The notes under the pieces are model-generated. The model saw only the letters and a list, made by a program, of their open reading frames with translations. It did not search any database and was not told where the DNA came from. Below are positions 1 through 7,950 of a DNA stretch of 63,748 bases, in pieces. Each line of letters opens with the position of its first letter. Within the stretch, counting starts at the first letter, position 1. The DNA is from Rhizobiales bacterium CCH3-A5. Lineage in GTDB: Bacteria > Pseudomonadota > Alphaproteobacteria > Rhizobiales > Beijerinckiaceae. The stretch is taken from assembly GCA_001556025.1 (NCBI GenBank), contig LSIB01000046.1, positions 1 through 63,748 of the forward strand, in the 5' to 3' direction. Position numbers and translations under genes: made by a program.

Positions 1-813
1 GCGGCGCGCGCGCTCTTCGGCCAGAAGACCGCGCCGGCGAACATGCAGGCGCGCGCCATCGGCTCCTATGCGCGCGGCTGCCTTGCCGGCGCGACCGCGC
101 TGCCGGTCGACGGCCCGAGCTGGCAGGTCATGCGGCTGGCGCGCAACCGCAACTGGGGCCACCCGATCCTGATCGACTATCTCGAAAATCTCGCCCGCGC
201 CGCGCCGAAGATCACCGGCTGGCCCGGCATCCTCGTCGGCGACATCTCGCAGCCGCGCGGCGGGCCGATGCTGACCGGCCACGCCTCGCACCAGATCGGA
301 CTCGACGCCGATCTTTGGCTGACTCCGATGCCGAAGGAAAAGCTGGATAAGGACGAGCGTGAAAACATGCCGGCCGTGAACATGGCGCGGTCGGACTGGC
401 GCGACGTCGACCCCAAGCACTGGACGCCGGCCCATGGCCGCCTGATCAAGGCGGCCGCCGCCGACCCCCGCGTCGAGCGCGTCTTCGTCAACCCGGCGCT
501 GAAGGTCGCGCTCTGCCGCGAGGCCGGCAATGACCGCGCCTGGCTCGGCAAGGTCAGGCCGATCTGGGGCCACAACTACCACTTCCATATCCGGATGAGC
601 TGCCCGCCCGGTATGGAGGGCTGCTCCGGCCAGGAGCCGCCGAATTTCGGCGATGGCTGCGGCGAGGAGCTCTCGGGCTGGATCGAGCGCCAGCGCGCCG
701 CGATTTTTGCGCCCAAGCCGCCGCCGCGCACGGGGCCGCCGCCAAAACCCAAGCCGCCGATGTCGCTGGACGCGCTGCCGGCGGAGTGCCGTCAGGTGCT
801 GGTGTCGCGGTAG
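1..813 (+). CDS. mepA: Penicillin-insensitive murein endopeptidase MepA, 5' end cut by the window edge
   Basis: Predicted periplasmic LAS-family metallo-endopeptidase that cleaves D-Ala-meso-DAP cross-links in peptidoglycan. The open frame runs off base 1. The 14 codons before the ATG at 43 read as family sequence (AARALFGQKTAPAN), so the true start and signal peptide lie outside and the first visible ATG is internal. Zn-ligand motif GHASHQIGLDAD is at nt 277-309 (His 280, Asp 304). The second motif HNYHFHIRMSCP is near nt 570-606, and the family segments around GHP and GDISQPRGG are present. The C-terminus is Pro/Lys-rich. It converges on the extensin-like gene at 983..2119, which carries a similar metal-binding pattern. 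Confidence 0.9.
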   Translation, partial: AARALFGQKTAPANMQARAIGSYARGCLAGATALPVDGPSWQVMRLARNRNWGHPILIDYLENLARAAPKITGWPGILVGDISQPRGGPMLTGHASHQIGLDADLWLTPMPKEKLDKDERENMPAVNMARSDWRDVDPKHWTPAHGRLIKAAAADPRVERVFVNPALKVALCREAGNDRAWLGKVRPIWGHNYHFHIRMSCPPGMEGCSGQEPPNFGDGCGEELSGWIERQRAAIFAPKPPPRTGPPPKPKPPMSLDALPAECRQVLVSR

Positions 814-835
814 GAGGACGTTCGCCACACTCTCT

Positions 836-947
836 ACGTCATCCCGGACAAGCGGCGTAGCCGCGCCGCTCCGGGATCCATAATAGGGCTAAGGCGGCGC
901 TTGATGATGGATCCCGGAGCTCCGCTCCGCTGCGTCCGGGATGACGT
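836..947. repeat. Intergenic palindromic repeat element with nested arms
   Basis: The outer arms ACGTCATCCCGGAC (836-849) and GTCCGGGATGACGT (934-947) are perfect complements. An inner pair, CTCCGGGATCCAT (869-881) and ATGGATCCCGGAG (907-919), is also perfect. The element sits between two convergent genes and could fold as a long hairpin that ends both transcripts. CGTCATCCCGG-type elements are, from memory, common between genes in Hyphomicrobiales and resemble REP/MITE-like sequences. No coding content. Confidence 0.75.
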
Positions 948-982
948 GGAGCGTGGTCTGAGGTCTGAGCGAAACTGCCGCC

Positions 983-2119
983 CTACCGCCTCTGCCCTCG
1001 CCCCGAACTATACGCGAACGGGTCGTTCTGCGGTGTGATCTCGGCGGGCTGGGCCTGGTCGAAGCCCTCCATGTCGAGCACGCCGTTGCCCTCGTCGTCG
1101 CCCAGGATCATCTCCTCTGTCGGCGGCGTCGAGCCTGGCAGTTGCAGCGGCCCGCGCGCCTCGCTCGGCAGCGGCTGATATGCTCCAGAATTGGGCCGGT
1201 TGTAGCGCGGCGGGTTCAGCGGCGTACGGTCGTACTCCTCGAGGAAGCGCGCCTGCGCGTCGAGCCCGTTGCCGGCGCGGCTCGCGACGGGATAGCCGCC
1301 GCCCACGCCGCCCGGCGGCCGCAATCCTTCGCCCGGCTGGCGCAGCAGCGGGCCGCCGGCCACCATCGGCGCGTCGATGCTGCGCTGAGGCTGCGCGGAG
1401 ACGTAAGGCCGTGCAGGGTCCGGCGGCGGCAGGTTGTAGTTCGGCGTGTACTTGATCACCGGCTTGCAGATGTGGCGGCCCTTGGAATGGCGCGCCAGGT
1501 CGATGTGGAAATGGTCATAGTGGAACATGTCCGCGCCCGGGCCGAGCACGGTCGAGAAATGCTGGCAGGCGCCGACGAAGATCTCGCGCAGAAAAGCCTG
1601 CTCCTCGGGCGCGCCGTTCCAGCCGCCCTTGACCGTGACGTTGCGGCCGTCGTTCAGGCGGAAGGAAAATACATCCACCGCGTTGCCATAGGCGTGCTCG
1701 GAAGTGCGGCTCGTGCCGGTGCCGTTGTTCATGGCGCGGCACGAGTAGGAGCCGGCCCGCATCTCGACGACCTGCGCGCCGAGCGTGTTCATGGCGGCCG
1801 GCTGCACCACCTCGGTCAGCCATCTGTCGGTGGTCGCGACGACAGGGCAGGACAGCGTCGCCGAACTCGTCAGCCCGATGCCGCCATTGGCGAAGGCCGA
1901 GACCTTCAGCGGCTTCTCCATGCCGCAGGTGCCCGGCCCGTCGATCGGCCTGTCGCGCAGGCTGACATAGGCCGATAGCTGGACCTGACGCGAGGACAGG
2001 CATTGCGCCTCGGCCTGGTCGCGCCAAGCCGCACGCTGGGCTTTCTGGAACTTGCCGCAGCCGGCGAGGCCGGTGCCGAGCAGTCCCAAAGCGATGAGGG
2101 CGAGATGGACGCGTCGCAT
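983..2119 (-). CDS. Extensin-like C-domain lipoprotein
   Basis: A 378-residue envelope protein of the bacterial extensin-like C-terminal family. The N-terminus is a lipoprotein signal with lipobox L18-A19-G20-C21. The conserved domain covers about residues 40-230 with spaced cysteines, the motif SEHAYGNAVDVFSF and the downstream motif YDHFHIDLARH. The H-x6-D and H-x-H pattern resembles LAS/M15-type metallopeptidases, so cell-wall hydrolase activity is plausible but is my inference. The last 140 residues are Pro/Gly-rich and probably disordered. It is transcribed leftward from a region holding a CtrA-type box and converges on mepA. Confidence 0.85.
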   Translation of the reverse strand: MRRVHLALIALGLLGTGLAGCGKFQKAQRAAWRDQAEAQCLSSRQVQLSAYVSLRDRPIDGPGTCGMEKPLKVSAFANGGIGLTSSATLSCPVVATTDRWLTEVVQPAAMNTLGAQVVEMRAGSYSCRAMNNGTGTSRTSEHAYGNAVDVFSFRLNDGRNVTVKGGWNGAPEEQAFLREIFVGACQHFSTVLGPGADMFHYDHFHIDLARHSKGRHICKPVIKYTPNYNLPPPDPARPYVSAQPQRSIDAPMVAGGPLLRQPGEGLRPPGGVGGGYPVASRAGNGLDAQARFLEEYDRTPLNPPRYNRPNSGAYQPLPSEARGPLQLPGSTPPTEEMILGDDEGNGVLDMEGFDQAQPAEITPQNDPFAYSSGRGQRR

Positions 2120-2206
2120 GACCGATCAAATGCGACCCGTTTCGTGAACGGTTTCTTGACCGGGTGAGCCCCGGGCGACACAGCCGGATTAACTTTGGCG
2201 GCGGGG

Positions 2207-2221
2207 TTAAGCGGCTCTTAA
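2207..2221. promoter_or_regulatory. Candidate CtrA binding site (TTAA-N7-TTAA)
   Basis: TTAAGCGGCTCTTAA matches the alphaproteobacterial CtrA consensus TTAA-N7-TTAA exactly. It lies in the larger palindrome GTTAAG-N5-CTTAAC (2206-2222), with a further TTAA at 2190-2193. It is about 90 bases upstream of the extensin-like start (2119, minus) and about 120 bases upstream of the DUF2798 start (2342, plus), so it could control either. CtrA control of envelope genes is established in Caulobacter and relatives; binding here is inferred. Confidence 0.5.
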
Positions 2222-2341
2222 CGCGCTCGCGGCGACGCAAGGCCCCGCCGACGCAGGGGCCCATTCGCCAAAGCGGCTTGGTCGGCGGGCGCGCGATGTG
2301 CCAATGACGAAGCTGACGACACGCATCGCCAGAGAGCCCGC

Positions 2342-2569
2342 ATGACCGGCAAGGCCCGCTTCATCTTCCCCATCGTGATGGCCTTCATGATGGCCTTCCT
2401 CGTCTCCGGCGTGATCACCCTGGTCAATCTCGGCTTCGCGCCGGACTTTTTCGCGCGCTGGATGCGCGCCTTCGCCATTGCCTGGCCGAGCGCGGCCGTC
2501 GTCGCCTTTTTCGCCCTGCCGCTGGCGCGCTGGGTCACCATGGCCATCGTCGAACGGATCGGAGAATGA
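2342..2569 (+). CDS. DUF2798 small membrane protein
   Basis: 75 residues with two hydrophobic helices (about 8-29 and 41-66) separated by a short loop FAPDFFARWMRAF, the layout and sequence type of DUF2798 proteins. The family has no assigned function. The ATG follows GAGAGCCCGC. Its TGA overlaps the ATG of the downstream amidase (ATGA, 2566-2569), indicating translational coupling and one transcript. Confidence 0.8.
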   Translation: MTGKARFIFPIVMAFMMAFLVSGVITLVNLGFAPDFFARWMRAFAIAWPSAAVVAFFALPLARWVTMAIVERIGE

Positions 2570-3816
2570 GCATGGAACGCCTGCGCGAGATCGTCGGACG
2601 CATCGCCTCCGGGCAGAGCACGGCGCAGGGCGAACTTGTCCGCGCCCAAGCCGCCATCGACGCCGCCGAGCCGACGATGAAGGCCTTCGCCAGCCGCCCC
2701 GACGCGCTTGTGCCAGGCACAGGCCCGCTGGCGGGCGTCGCCTGCGGCGTCAAGGACATCATCGACACCGCCGAATTGCCGACTCAGATGGGCTCGGAGA
2801 TCTACGCCGACTGGCGGCCGCGCGGCGACGCCGCCATCGTGATGGCGCTGAAGGCGGCAGGCGCCACCGTCGCCGGCAAGACGCACACTACGGCCTTCGC
2901 CTTTCTCGACCCGACGCCGACGCATAATCCCCACGATCCGGCGGCCAGCCCAGGCGGCTCCTCGGCCGGCTCGGCGGCGGCGGTCGGCGCTGGCATGGTC
3001 CCGCTCGCGATCGGGACCCAGACCGGCGGCTCGGTCATCCGCCCGGCCTCCTATTGCGGCGCGGCCGGCATCAAGCCCTCCTACGGCCTGCTGCCGACGG
3101 TGGGCGTGAAAAATTTTTCATGGTCGCTCGACACGCTCGGCCTGATGGCGGCCAGCACAGATGATCTCGGCCTCGCAATGGCTGCGATCACCGGCCGGGC
3201 GGACCTCGACTGCGCGCCCGCGATCCTGAAGGGGCTGCGCATCGGCATTGCAAGGCAGGGTTTCGCCGGCGCGCCCGAGCCGGGCTCGGACCGCGCGCTG
3301 CAGCGCTTCCGCGAGATCGCCACGGCTGCCGGTGCAGTGGTGCGCGATCTCGCCGAGCCCGAGGCGCTGGCCGATGCGTACAACGCGCATGGCCCGCTTC
3401 AGGACTGGGAGGCGACGCAGGCGCTGGCGTGGGAATACGCCAACCACCGCGAAGCGATCGCGCCCAAGCTGCGCGCCTATCTCGACACCGCGAAAAACAC
3501 GACGCCCGCACAATACGACGCCGCCCGGCGCGCCTCGCGCCGGGGACGCGACGCGGCCCGCGCCTTCTTCCGCGAGGTGGACGTCGTGGTCAGCTTCGCC
3601 GCGCCCGGCGAGGCCCCCGAAACCATGGCTTCGACCGGCGATTCCCGCTTCAACCGGCTCTGGACGCTGCTCGGGGTGCCCTGCCTAACCGTGCCGCTGA
3701 TGCGCGGCCCGCGCGGGCTGCCGGTCGGTATCCAGATCATTGCGGGATTTGGCGGCGATGCGACTGTCATAGCGGCCGGCAAGGGGCTCGAAACTCTCGA
3801 CCTCCCAACAGGGTAG
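2566..3816 (+). CDS. Amidase-signature family hydrolase
   Basis: 416 residues, typical for stand-alone amidase-signature enzymes that hydrolyse C-N amide bonds with a Ser-cisSer-Lys triad. Lys63 (GVKDI), Ser132 (SPGGSSAGS) and Ser156 (TQTGGSVIRP) are all present at the expected spacing. The substrate cannot be told from sequence. There is no gatB or gatC nearby and the C-terminal region is shorter than in GatA, so a tRNA amidotransferase subunit is unlikely. No signal peptide, so cytoplasmic. A second in-frame ATG two codons in is an alternative start. The upstream gene overlaps by four bases. Confidence 0.88.
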   Translation: MSMERLREIVGRIASGQSTAQGELVRAQAAIDAAEPTMKAFASRPDALVPGTGPLAGVACGVKDIIDTAELPTQMGSEIYADWRPRGDAAIVMALKAAGATVAGKTHTTAFAFLDPTPTHNPHDPAASPGGSSAGSAAAVGAGMVPLAIGTQTGGSVIRPASYCGAAGIKPSYGLLPTVGVKNFSWSLDTLGLMAASTDDLGLAMAAITGRADLDCAPAILKGLRIGIARQGFAGAPEPGSDRALQRFREIATAAGAVVRDLAEPEALADAYNAHGPLQDWEATQALAWEYANHREAIAPKLRAYLDTAKNTTPAQYDAARRASRRGRDAARAFFREVDVVVSFAAPGEAPETMASTGDSRFNRLWTLLGVPCLTVPLMRGPRGLPVGIQIIAGFGGDATVIAAGKGLETLDLPTG

Positions 3817-3964
3817 CCGGTGATATCCCCAATGTAGTTCAACATTTTAAGCAATTTTTAGCGATACTCTTGCCTCACGGCGGCCTTGTCGCCGCCCTAT
3901 CCCCCTTGCGGGCCGCGCCAGTTCTGCTAGCCTTCATGTCAGGTCAATGACACAGGAGGGTGTG

Positions 3965-4048
3965 ATGAGCCTCACGCTACGTCTCGACCGATTGATCATG
4001 GGTGCGGCCTTCGTTTTCATGATGGCAATCGTTCTGGGAGCGTTCTGA
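3965..4048 (+). CDS. 27-residue hydrophobic peptide ORF
   Basis: ATG to TGA codes for MSLTLRLDRLIMGAAFVFMM followed by AIVLGAF. A basic/polar start leads into one predicted membrane helix (about residues 11-26). A consensus Shine-Dalgarno AGGAGGG lies 7 bases before the ATG, one of the best in the window. The ORF is closely followed by a factor-independent terminator at 4096. I do not recognise the family. The good ribosome-binding site, own terminator and membrane-peptide profile support a real small protein, but expression is unproven. Confidence 0.55.
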   Translation: MSLTLRLDRLIMGAAFVFMMAIVLGAF

Positions 4049-4095
4049 CGGAACCTCAGTCTCGAGTCGCCTCGACCACAAGAGCCTTAAGAGAG

Positions 4096-4129
4096 ACGCC
4101 GCCCGACGAGACCGTCAGGCGGCGTTTTT
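4096..4129 (+). terminator. Rho-independent terminator
   Basis: Stem ACGCCGCC (4096-4103) pairs with GGCGGCGT (4118-4125), and an inner GACG/CGTC pair tightens the loop. TTTTTCTTT follows directly. It ends transcription from the small ORF side. As the last plus-strand signal before the minus-strand gene ending at 4159, it may act in both directions. Confidence 0.8.
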
Positions 4130-4158
4130 CTTTGGCAGTTCCCGGTTCAGATGCGGCC

Positions 4159-4470
4159 TCAGCTCTCCGGGCAAGGGTTCTCGCTCACTTCCCACGACAT
4201 CATATTGATCACACGCCCGCAGGCGGCCAGACGCCGCCCCTGCGTGGTGCGGATGCAGGCGGTCGAGCCTTCGGCGACCTTCCTGCCCTCGCTCCAGCAG
4301 AAGCAGAGCGGCTCGGGCGCCTGCGCCAGCCTCGGCCGGTCCAGAGCAAGCGCCGGCTCGGCGGCAAAGGCCGGCGTCGCTAGGCCCATGAGGCAGGATG
4401 CCACCGCGATGGCGGCCAGCCGGACACTTGGTAGCCTGCCGAAGACAGAGCTCAACGAGATCACGCTCAT
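4159..4470 (-). CDS. Secreted small cysteine-rich protein, unknown function
   Basis: 103 residues. A Sec-type signal peptide runs to about residue 36 (hydrophobic 18-31, cleavage after AFA). The mature part of about 67 residues has five cysteines: C56, C58 (LCFCWSEG), C72 (STACI), C84 (AACG) and C100 (NPCPES). This suggests a small periplasmic or secreted disulfide- or metal-bound protein. The odd cysteine number leaves one free unless it binds metal or dimerises. I cannot assign a family. Divergent from the Tim44-domain gene. Confidence 0.7.
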   Translation of the reverse strand: MSVISLSSVFGRLPSVRLAAIAVASCLMGLATPAFAAEPALALDRPRLAQAPEPLCFCWSEGRKVAEGSTACIRTTQGRRLAACGRVINMMSWEVSENPCPES

Positions 4471-4706
4471 GGCTCGATCCCTCCGCGACCGGATCCGTTC
4501 CCGGCCATGGCATCGAGTCTAGCACGGCTTGTGACGTCCGCCCAAGCCGCCGCGCGCAGCATGCTGACAGAAGCGGGTTGTCATGATTTTCTCATTCTTT
4601 CGTCGTAGGACCTTCGTCGTCCGCCTCTTGCCCGTCCTCTTGCAAGGGCAGGCGGCCCGAACCATATTCGCGGCAAGAGAGCCCGAGGGGGGCTCCGGGA
4701 GGAACC

Positions 4707-5693
4707 ATGTCTCTGATCTCGCTCGCCCGCCGTGGCCGTTACGTCGCCGTTATCGCCAGCGCGCTGCTGCTCGTTCCGGTCCTGGCCGAGGCCCGTCCCG
4801 GCGGCGGCAAGGGCGCAGGCAGCCGCGGCTCGCGCACCGAGCAGGCCCCGGCCCGTACCGACACCGCCCCCAATGGCGCGCAGCCCTTCCAGCGCAGCGC
4901 GCAGCCCTCGCCGGCCGCACCTGCAGCGGCTGGTGCAGCCAGCGCCGCCGCCGCTCAGGCGGCCCGTCCCTCGATGGCGCGCAACCTGATGATGGGCCTC
5001 GGCGCCGGCCTGCTCGGCGCGGGTCTGTTCGGCCTGCTTTCCGGCTCCGGTTTCTTCTCCGGCCTCGCCTCGATGGCCGGCATGCTCGGCTTCCTGCTGC
5101 AGATCGCTCTGATCGGCGGCGCGATCTGGCTGGCGCTGCGCTTCTTCCGCCGCCGCTCCGAGCCGCAGATGGCGGCAGCCGGCGGCGCGCCGCTGCCGCG
5201 CGAGCCCTATCAGCCGCAGGCTCAGGCCAATCAGGCCGCTCGCATGGGCATGATGGGCGGCGGCTCTTCGGCCCCGCAGACGCAGCCGATTGAGCTTTCG
5301 GGCGATGACTTCAACGCCTTCGAGCGCCTGCTCGGCGAGGTCAACGAGACCTATTCCAACGAGGACGAGGCGGGTCTCCGCCGCGTCACCACGCCTGAGA
5401 TGTTCGGCTATTTCGACGACGATCTCTCGGCCAACGCCCGCAAGGGCTTCGTCGACCGCGTCTCCGACGTGAAGCTGCTGCAAGGTGACCTGTCGGAAGC
5501 CTGGCGCGAAGGCTCGGTGGACTACGCGACCGTCGCGATGCGCTTCAGCCTGATCAACGCGCTCTATGAGCGGTCCAGCGGCAAGGTTGTCGACGGCGAC
5601 CCACGCACGCCGCAGGAGGTCACCGAGCACTGGACCTTCGTGCGCGAGCGCGGTGGGCCTTGGAAGCTCTCGGGCATCCAGGCCGCGGCCTGA
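4707..5693 (+). CDS. Tim44-like domain membrane protein
   Basis: 328 residues. A signal or anchor segment at 1-28 (ending AEA) is followed by a Gly/Pro/Ala-rich linker (29-88), one or two hydrophobic helices (about 96-150, rich in GLGAG and GLLSG) and a basic RRR stop. The C-terminal Tim44-like domain (about 195-325) starts near LSGDDFNAFERLLGEVN and ends WKLSGIQA. In mitochondria this fold helps protein import; bacterial members are inner-membrane proteins of uncertain role. GGGAGG lies just before the ATG. A strong terminator follows at 5717. Confidence 0.85.
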   Translation: MSLISLARRGRYVAVIASALLLVPVLAEARPGGGKGAGSRGSRTEQAPARTDTAPNGAQPFQRSAQPSPAAPAAAGAASAAAAQAARPSMARNLMMGLGAGLLGAGLFGLLSGSGFFSGLASMAGMLGFLLQIALIGGAIWLALRFFRRRSEPQMAAAGGAPLPREPYQPQAQANQAARMGMMGGGSSAPQTQPIELSGDDFNAFERLLGEVNETYSNEDEAGLRRVTTPEMFGYFDDDLSANARKGFVDRVSDVKLLQGDLSEAWREGSVDYATVAMRFSLINALYERSSGKVVDGDPRTPQEVTEHWTFVRERGGPWKLSGIQAAA

Positions 5694-5716
5694 GCCTTAC
5701 GACGAGGCTACCGAAG

Positions 5717-5742
5717 ACGGCCGGGGTGACCCGGCCGTTTTT
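5717..5742 (+). terminator. Rho-independent terminator after the Tim44-domain gene
   Basis: ACGGCCGGG (5717-5725) pairs perfectly with CCCGGCCGT (5730-5738) across a GTGA loop, followed by TTTTTCGTTTG. It separates the Tim44-domain gene from dapB, so dapB must have its own promoter in 5743-5821. Confidence 0.85.
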
Positions 5743-5821
5743 CGTTTGTCGGTTTTCGGGTGTCGCGGCCGGACGATCCATTCTATAGGGCTCGGATTGG
5801 CTGCCTCCGGAGACCCTCCCC

Positions 5822-6637
5822 ATGACCGACATGCGTCTTGTCGTTGTCGGCGCCGCCGGGCGCATGGGGCGGATGCTGATCCGGGCGATCCACGAGGCGC
5901 CGGGCTGCGTGCTGTCTGCCGCGATCGAGCGGCCCGGCTCTCCACTGCTGGGCTCGGATGCCGGCCTGCTCGCCGGGTTGCCGGCCTGCGGCGTCGTGGT
6001 CACCGATGATGCGTTGCCGGCCTTCGTCGAGGCGGAAGGCGTACTCGATTTCACCATGCCCGACGCAACGATCGCATTCGCCGCGTTGGCCGCGCAGGCC
6101 CGCATCGTCCACGTGGTCGGGACTACCGGCATGGAGCCGGCCCATTTGGCAAAGCTCGAAGCCGCCGGCCGCCATGCCGCGATCATCCGCTCCGGCAATA
6201 TGAGCCTCGGGGTCAATCTGCTGGCGGCGCTGGTGCGTAAGGTCGCCGCGACGCTGGGGACCGACTGGGACATCGAGATCGCCGAGATGCACCACCGCAT
6301 GAAGGTCGATGCGCCCTCGGGCACGGCGGTCCTGCTGGGCGAGGCAGCGGCGCAGGGCCGGGCGGTCGATCTGGCCACGGCCCGCGTCGCCACGCGCGAC
6401 GGACAGACCGGCGCGCGACCCGCTGGCGCGATCGGCTTTGCAGCCCTGCGCGGCGGCACGGTCGTCGGCGACCACAAGGTCATCTTCGCCGGTCAGGGCG
6501 AGCGGCTGGAACTGAGCCATATCGCCGAGGACCGCGGGCTCTTCGCGCAAGGGGCGATCAAGGCCGCACTCTGGGGCAGGGGCCGCAAGCCCGGTCTCTA
6601 CAGCATGGCCGACGTGCTCGGCCTCGATAGCCTCTGA
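5822..6637 (+). CDS. dapB: 4-hydroxy-tetrahydrodipicolinate reductase
   Basis: Cytoplasmic NAD(P)H-dependent enzyme reducing the DapA product in the diaminopimelate/lysine pathway. 271 residues, the usual length. The nucleotide-binding loop is G10-AAGRMG. The C-terminal catalytic motif [15 protein letters not shown] carries His157, His158 and Lys161, matching the general acid and substrate-binding residues of the E. coli enzyme. GTTGM (about 100-105) is the conserved nicotinamide-pocket segment. It starts its own transcript after a terminator and is followed 8 bases later by alkB. dapE of the same pathway lies at 20055..21245. Confidence 0.95.
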   Translation: MTDMRLVVVGAAGRMGRMLIRAIHEAPGCVLSAAIERPGSPLLGSDAGLLAGLPACGVVVTDDALPAFVEAEGVLDFTMPDATIAFAALAAQARIVHVVGTTGMEPAHLAKLEAAGRHAAIIRSGNMSLGVNLLAALVRKVAATLGTDWDIEIAEMHHRMKVDAPSGTAVLLGEAAAQGRAVDLATARVATRDGQTGARPAGAIGFAALRGGTVVGDHKVIFAGQGERLELSHIAEDRGLFAQGAIKAALWGRGRKPGLYSMADVLGLDSL

Positions 6638-6645
6638 GGCGGGCG

Positions 6646-7266
6646 ATGACGCAGGTCACCGTCGCACCCGGCGTCCTGCACTGGCCGCACTGGCTCGATG
6701 CCGACGCGCAAGGAGCGCTGGTGGCCGAACTGCGCGCCGTCGTCCGGCAGGCGCCCTTGTTCCAGCCGCGCATGCCGAAGACCGGAAAGCCCTTCTCGGT
6801 CAGAATGACCAATTGCGGCCCGCTCGGCTGGGTCTCTGACGAACGCGGCTATCGCTACCAGCCGCTTCATCCCGAGACGGGCGAGCCCTGGCCGCTGATG
6901 CCCGCGCCTTTGCTAGACGCCTGGGACGCGCTTGCCGGCTACCCGCATCCGCCCGAGGCCTGCCTGATCAACTTCTACGACAAGAACGCGAGGATGGGCC
7001 TGCATCAGGACCGCGACGAAGCCGCGTTCGATGCACCGGTGCTGTCCATCTCTCTTGGCGATAGCGCGCTGTTCCGCATCGGCGGCACGACGCGCGGTGG
7101 AAAGACGCTGTCCTTCAAGCTCGCCTCTGGCGACGCGCTGCTGTTCGGCGGAGAGGCGCGGCTGGCCTATCACGGCATCGACCGCATCCTTTCGGGGTCG
7201 TCGCAATTGTTGCCGCAGGGCGGAAGGCTGAACCTGACATTGCGACGGGTAACGAAGCCGGAGTGA
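6646..7266 (+). CDS. alkB: AlkB-type alpha-ketoglutarate-dependent DNA dealkylase
   Basis: 206 residues; Fe(II)/2-oxoglutarate dioxygenase that removes 1-methyladenine and 3-methylcytosine from DNA or RNA by oxidative demethylation. The iron triad is H120-x-D122 (LHQDRDE) and H176 (AYHGIDR). 2-oxoglutarate is held by the R194-x5-R200 pair (RLNLTLR). The substrate lid region includes LINFYDKNARMG. Eight bases downstream of dapB and probably cotranscribed. No ada gene or Ada box is visible, so adaptive-response control is not indicated. Converges on the TRIC gene. Confidence 0.92.
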   Translation: MTQVTVAPGVLHWPHWLDADAQGALVAELRAVVRQAPLFQPRMPKTGKPFSVRMTNCGPLGWVSDERGYRYQPLHPETGEPWPLMPAPLLDAWDALAGYPHPPEACLINFYDKNARMGLHQDRDEAAFDAPVLSISLGDSALFRIGGTTRGGKTLSFKLASGDALLFGGEARLAYHGIDRILSGSSQLLPQGGRLNLTLRRVTKPE

Positions 7267-7314
7267 ACACTTTTTGTTTCTTCCCTTGGGGGGGAGAAGG
7301 AGAGCGCGCACCCG

Positions 7315-7944
7315 TCAGTCTTTCGCCGGAGGCGGCGGCCCCGGCAGCCCCGGAAACGACCAGCCAAACAGCATCGACCCCGCGCGCAGGCCAAACCCCG
7401 TAGCAAGGCCGGCGGCCATCACGATCACCGGCTCGATCACCAGCAGCGACAGCCCGGCCGTCATCGCGGCGCCGGCGGCCGCCGCCGTGACGTAGAAATC
7501 CCGGCTCCACAGCACCATCGGCCGGTCGCCGGCGAGGATGTCGCGCAGGATGCCACCAAACGTAGCGGTCATCGCGCCGAGCGCGATCGCCGAGAGCGGC
7601 GAGATGCCGACATCGAGCGCCTTCAGCGTGCCGACGACGGCAAAGAGCGCGAGCCCCGCCGCATCGGCCCAGATCAGCAGGCGCTTGCCGGCCCAGCCGT
7701 CGATCAGTCCCGGCCTGAGATAGGCCGTACCCCAGCAGCATAGCGCCACGACTGTGCAGACAAAAACGTCGGACGGGTCGCGGACCCAGAACACCAGCCG
7801 GCCGAGCAGCAGGTCGCGCAAGGTGCCGCCGCCGACGCCGGTGACGGTCGCCAGCAGAATGAAGCCGAACGGGTCCATGCCCTTGCGGGCCGCCACCAGC
7901 GCGCCGGTCAACGCGAATACGGCGACGCCGGCGGCTTCGAGCAT
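7315..7944 (-). CDS. TRIC / UPF0126 family membrane channel protein
   Basis: 209 residues, nearly all hydrophobic, with about seven transmembrane helices. Two related halves carry the family signatures GGGTLRDLLLGR (about 40-51) and FGGILRDILAGDRP (about 127-140). Prokaryotic TRIC-type proteins form trimeric monovalent-cation channels; the physiological role in bacteria is unsettled. Last gene of the minus-strand run glnD-grpE-TRIC, starting 6 bases after grpE ends. Confidence 0.88.
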   Translation of the reverse strand: MLEAAGVAVFALTGALVAARKGMDPFGFILLATVTGVGGGTLRDLLLGRLVFWVRDPSDVFVCTVVALCCWGTAYLRPGLIDGWAGKRLLIWADAAGLALFAVVGTLKALDVGISPLSAIALGAMTATFGGILRDILAGDRPMVLWSRDFYVTAAAAGAAMTAGLSLLVIEPVIVMAAGLATGFGLRAGSMLFGWSFPGLPGPPPPAKD

Positions 7945-7950
7945 GTCGAA

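Larger units (their letters stand above)
3817..4158. other. 342-base interval: small ORF plus terminator
   Basis: After the amidase stop comes an AT-richer stretch (3835-3870) and a GGCGGC/GCCGCC hairpin at 3879-3896 that lacks a following T run. Next is a 27-codon ORF with a strong ribosome-binding site (3965-4048), then a strong terminator hairpin at 4096-4129. The remainder holds nothing I recognise. Confidence 0.6.
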
